This document shows positions 60,444 to 64,000 of a stretch of DNA of 64,000 bases, piece after piece. The stretch lies in the NCBI RefSeq assembly GCF_016808095.1, contig NC_068974.1, positions 7,192,001-7,256,000 of the forward strand, in the 5' to 3' direction. Numbering within the stretch: position 1 is the stretch's first letter; every line of letters begins with the position of its first letter. The position numbers and the translations under genes are program-made. This DNA is from Vigna angularis (taxonomy: Eukaryota; Streptophyta; Magnoliopsida; Fabales; Fabaceae). The notes beneath the pieces were generated by a model, which worked only from the letters and a program-made list of their open reading frames with translations, was not told where the DNA came from and made no database searches.

Positions 60444-61977
60444 TGATGAGTGGATATTTATGTCTATATTTATGCTTTAAAATTAAATTTTTGATGAAAT
60501 TCATGTGCTTTGAATGATTGATTTAAAGAGGATTTGTGATGATTGGAATTTTTGGGTTTGGAAATAAAAAGAAACTTAAAAAGTTATTTTTAGTTGCATA
60601 AATTAAGATTTTATTTGAAATCCTAATTGGGTGAGAAAGAGGGTTGCCACGTGGCAAGTTCTCATTGGTCGCGCCTTTCCTCAGTCAAAGCTGGTAAAAG
60701 TTGGTCAAACAGGAATTTTGGTGCAATTTTGGAGAATTCTGAAGGGGCTAAAGTGTAAATAGAGAAAATTTCAGGGTATTTGTGCAATTTTGGAAAGTCA
60801 GAAAATCTAAAAGATAAAATTCAGTTGTTGAATTTAATTTGGGAATATCAACAGAAAATATCTTCCAAATAATTTTATCATTATCTAAATCTTTTAGTTA
60901 TTTGGAAGATATAGGATATAAGATAATTGAGTTAATATCTATCAAATATTCTTTAAAACTGATTTAATTTAATGAATATTTGAAAGATATAATATATCAA
61001 CAGAAAATATCTTATCAACAAACTATTCCAAGGGAGGCAGAAAAAGGGGACTTCACTGAATTCATTCATTCTCTCATACTCCTCTCACTTTTCTTTCATC
61101 TTGTATTCAACTCCATTCATGGAGAGCTAAGCATATAGGACTATTCTGCTGTAATTCCATTATGGATTCTGCGGTTACGTTCAATTAATGCAATTGTTTA
61201 TTTTGATTATTGATTTAAGTTGTTCTCTCTCTATGTCTTTCATCTCTCTATCTTGTTAAAAGTAAAGATTTTTGCATCATAATGTGTTTGAATCTACATG
61301 CATATTGATTATATGAGTTCTAGGGTTTCTAGGTTTAATTGAGAATCTACTTTGATTTAATTTAGGAACTTTCATATGATTAAATGATTTTTACTATCAA
61401 TTGAGAATGTACTTTGATTGGTAGTAATAATTTCAATTATAATCAACTGAGAATTTACTTTAATTAATTAACTTTTAACTTGGTTAGGAGATTTAAGAAT
61501 AGACATGATTAAACACAATAGGATTTGATTGAGAATGTACTTTGGTTGAATTTATTGTGAATAATCTAGAAATGTTTTGCATTTGATTGAGAATTTACTT
61601 TGGTTAAATGCATGATCGCCCTCAAATTAATTAAGAATGTACTTTAATTAATTTGAAACTTAAATAATAATCAATTGAACAATTATCTGTGAATAACCGA
61701 TGATGAATCTATTTTGGAAAAGCAGTGAAATTAGCCTACTTCATCATAACTATTTTTAAGTTTCTTATTTGTTCTTTAAACCTTCTCCAAACATCATTTT
61801 TATTCTTGAACATTGCATTGCATTCAAAAGATTCAAATATTAAAAGGTAATTCCGTATTCGTTGGGAGACGACTCAGGGTTACTTTAACCCTATCTACTT
61901 ACTTGAATACTACTTGGCAATACTGAAGTTGCCTAGAAAAGTAGTATTAATTTGATAGCTTCAACGACAGCCTATCA
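60444..61977 (+). repeat. Solo LTR, Tat/Ogre-like Ty3/gypsy type, 1.53 kb
   Basis: Begins TGATGAGTGGATATTTA and ends GACAGCCTATCA, so TG...CA ends are kept. The flanks GTACA (60439-60443) and GTATA (61978-61982) look like a 5-bp target duplication with one change. The near-end words TCGTTGGGAGACGACTCAGG and TACTTGAATACTACTTGGC fit Tat-type LTRs. No internal region adjoins. The word TTGAGAATGTACTTTGATT recurs about six times between 61340 and 61660, an internal degenerate repeat. Confidence 0.8.
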
Positions 61978-62930
61978 GTATATGATACATAATGCTAAAT
62001 AACAAAAATTTGACATAATTCCTTCCTCAATCCTTATAAACTTTGTATAATAAATAATTAGATTTAAACTCTCGAATGGTCCTCGTATGTGTAAGAAAAT
62101 CTTAAGTGTGTTCTTTTGTTGAAATCAGTGTCAATTAAATTCTAATTTTTGAAAAATTGAGTCAATTTTGCTATTTCTGTTAAGTGTTGACAAACCACGT
62201 CAAAGTCCGTTGATGTGGTGATGTTGATTTGGATATTTGATTACGTGGAAATAAAATTTTGACTTGGATTCCCTACCCAAATGAGGTTTTGACCAGAGAG
62301 GTTGCACCTAATGAGAGCTTTCCACGTTGCAGCCCCTATTACCCCAAAAAATTGGGTTCTTGATTAGGCAAAGGGCTCGCTTGATTCTCCTCCACACAGC
62401 TACTGATGAGAAGATTTTAAATAGTGAAGTGAGATGGTTCAAAGATTCACGATGTTGGATTCTGGTTGCTAGAATTGGTTTCTGTGATTTGTTTTCTTTA
62501 GGTTTCGTGGATGCGAATTGGATGACAAAGTCGCGTCTGGTTTTGAGTGGAGAAGCAGTAGCGCGATTTGAAGGTTCATGATTCAGTGGACGTGCGAAGG
62601 AATCACGATTGGTGGTGGAGGAGAATCGCGATTGGGATTTCGCAATTAGGGTTTATGAATTGGGTTTTTGGGTTTCTCTGATTTACAAGTTGGAGGCATG
62701 ATTCTTAGTTCAAAGGAGGGTTTTGATGAAGGTTGATGGTGGTGCAAATCACAGCGACGAAATTAGGTTCTTCACGTTCTAGGTTTCAAACCAGCTTTGC
62801 GCGAGGTTGAATAAAGAGTGGCGACAAAGCGTGGAGAACTGGCGAATGGCGGCGACGCATTGATGTATGATAACAACGATTTTGACCTAGCTACTGGCGA
62901 CACAATTTTGGGATGAACAACCCTGTATTG
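61978..62930. other. Unassigned repeat-like DNA
   Basis: No gene recognised. The stretch 62030-62240 (TTAAGTGTTGACAAACCACG region) and the GATTCACGATG / GCGATTGG-rich part at 62330-62800 resemble repeat leaders I have seen in legume DNA but cannot name. Short frames at 62327-62581 and 62772-62990 have no recognisable domain. Confidence 0.35.
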
Positions 62931-62934
62931 ACTG

Positions 62935-63488
62935 ATCATTTTCGCACAACTGAAGGTGCATCTTGATAGATCAGGAGAGAAGACTTGCAATATTGAATTT
63001 GTTGTTTCCCTGTACGTGAGTGTCAGGAAGAAGAGTGATGCACTCTTGACTTTGAGAGGGGATATCTCAAAGGGTTTGCTGCAACAGGGATGGGTTGTTA
63101 TGTGTTGGCAGGTTTTGTTGTTCTATATTTGATTAAGAGTTTGTGAGGTGTTTACATTTGAGAATTGCTCTGTAAAGCCTTGGTTGTAATACTCTGATCA
63201 TTACAGTGAATTACTCTTCAATCTAAAGTTGATTGGGAGGTTGACTGGATGTAGGCATTGAGGCCGAACCAGTATAAAAACTGAGTTTGATTTTCTCTCC
63301 TCTATCTCTTTACATTTTCATTGTCATTGCATATACTTGTACTGTTTCATTACACATAGTTAATTGTTGCACAAGAAAGATTTCAAGAACCTTATAATTT
63401 GCGAAAAAGATAAAAAAAGTGCAAGTTTTTATAAAACACCAATTCACCCCCTCTTGGTGTTGAGAAACAAAGTCCATCAATTCTAACA
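62935..63488 (+). repeat. Copia LTR fragment, same family as the LTR split by CACTA-2
   Basis: GATAGATCAGGAGAGAAGA, TTGTTTCCCTGTACGTG, CTGGATGTAGGCATTGAGGC and AACACCAATTCACCCC match the split LTR in order, including sequence on both sides of the CACTA-2 insertion point. This copy keeps the true LTR end (CCATCAATTCTAACA, 63474-63488). Its left part is missing or unrecognisable. Confidence 0.75.
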
Positions 63489-64000
63489 CTTTTCATTAGT
63501 AGCACGAAAGATAATGTCATCAACATATATCTAAATGATAATGAAGTCTTGATTAACATTTTTCCTAAATAGCGTGGTCCCTACTTGACCTCTTGTGAAA
63601 CCATTCTTTATAAGATAGAAACTTAACCTTTCGTACCAAGCTCTGGGGGCTTGTTTTAATCCATACAATGCATTGTTAAGTCTGAAGATGTGTGTGGGAT
63701 TTGTTTGACATTCAAAGTCCGAAAGTTGTTCCACATACAATTCTTCCTTAATGTTGTCGTTTAGGAATGCCCTATTGATGTCCATTTGATATAATTTGAT
63801 TTTGTTGAATGCCACAAATGATAAAAGAATGTGAATGGATTCTAACCTAGCTACTAGAGAATAGGTTTTTGTTTTGTTAATTCCTTCTTGTTGAGAATAG
63901 TCTTTCGCAACAAGTGTTGCCTTGTTTTTTATAACTTTTCCATCTTCATCCAAATTGTTGCGACAGACCCATTTTGCTCTGACTACATGTTTTCCTTGAG
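63489..64000 (-). pseudogene. Ty1/copia reverse transcriptase fragment, antisense, runs off the window
   Basis: From base 64000 leftwards the minus strand reads VVRAKWVCRNNLDEDG, ATLVAKDYSQQEGI, YQMDINRAFLNDNIKEELYV and LYGLKQAPRAWYERL, the RVT_2 domain of copia elements. The YVDDIIF catalytic motif follows at about 63495-63525. A TAG stop at about 63528-63530 separates it from QDFIII. RT is cut at 63488 by the plus-strand LTR. The upstream part of pol lies beyond the window edge. The clade is not resolved. Confidence 0.9.

Overview
The window looks like a gene-poor, transposon-rich stretch of a nuclear plant genome, most probably a legume of the bean/cowpea/soybean group. The reasons are spliced GT-AG genes, many nested LTR retrotransposons and CACTA elements, AT-rich intergenic DNA, and LTRs with motifs I associate with Phaseoleae repeats (TAATCGATTA and CGCTTAAGCG cores). 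I cannot name the species from sequence alone.

Only two ordinary host genes are clear. One is a two-exon early-nodulin-like phytocyanin (minus strand, 14862-15865). The other is a ten-exon threonine aspartase (Taspase 1-like Ntn hydrolase, plus strand, 50536-59215). The aspartase reading frame survives a foldback Mutator-like element in intron 2 and a decayed Ty3/gypsy element in intron 5.

Layout. 1-9996: an old CACTA transposon (CACTA-1, left end outside the window) with a frameshifted TNP2-type transposase, disrupted by retroelement pieces. 9997-14860: LTR fragments, a 24-bp tandem array and AT-rich DNA. 14862-15925: phytocyanin gene. 16387-16925: hAT-type MITE with an 8-bp target duplication. 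17230-22531: a decayed copia gag-pol carrying a 4-kb non-autonomous LTR element (LARD). 22532-39698: a copia LTR split by a nearly complete 15.8-kb CACTA transposon (CACTA-2, 23399-39212) with matching TIRs and a 3-bp target duplication. CACTA-2 holds a five-part transposase gene with one in-frame TGA, an intact TNPA/Ptta-type gene, and apparent captured host exons (dienelactone hydrolase-like; GH47 mannosidase-like). 39701-50350: retroelement fragments, a non-autonomous CACTA-like element and AT-rich DNA. 50536-59215: threonine aspartase. 60331-64000: microsatellite, a solo LTR, a further copy of the split copia LTR, and an antisense copia reverse transcriptase running off the right edge.

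The most unusual signal is shared architecture, not a gene. Several unrelated repeats carry paired self-complementary cores, nearly always 20 or 21 bp apart, built from different core words (TAATCGATTA, CTTAAG, GGCGCT). I count about 24 such pairs between 1630 and 51772. I know of no description of this and propose it as the main thing to check.
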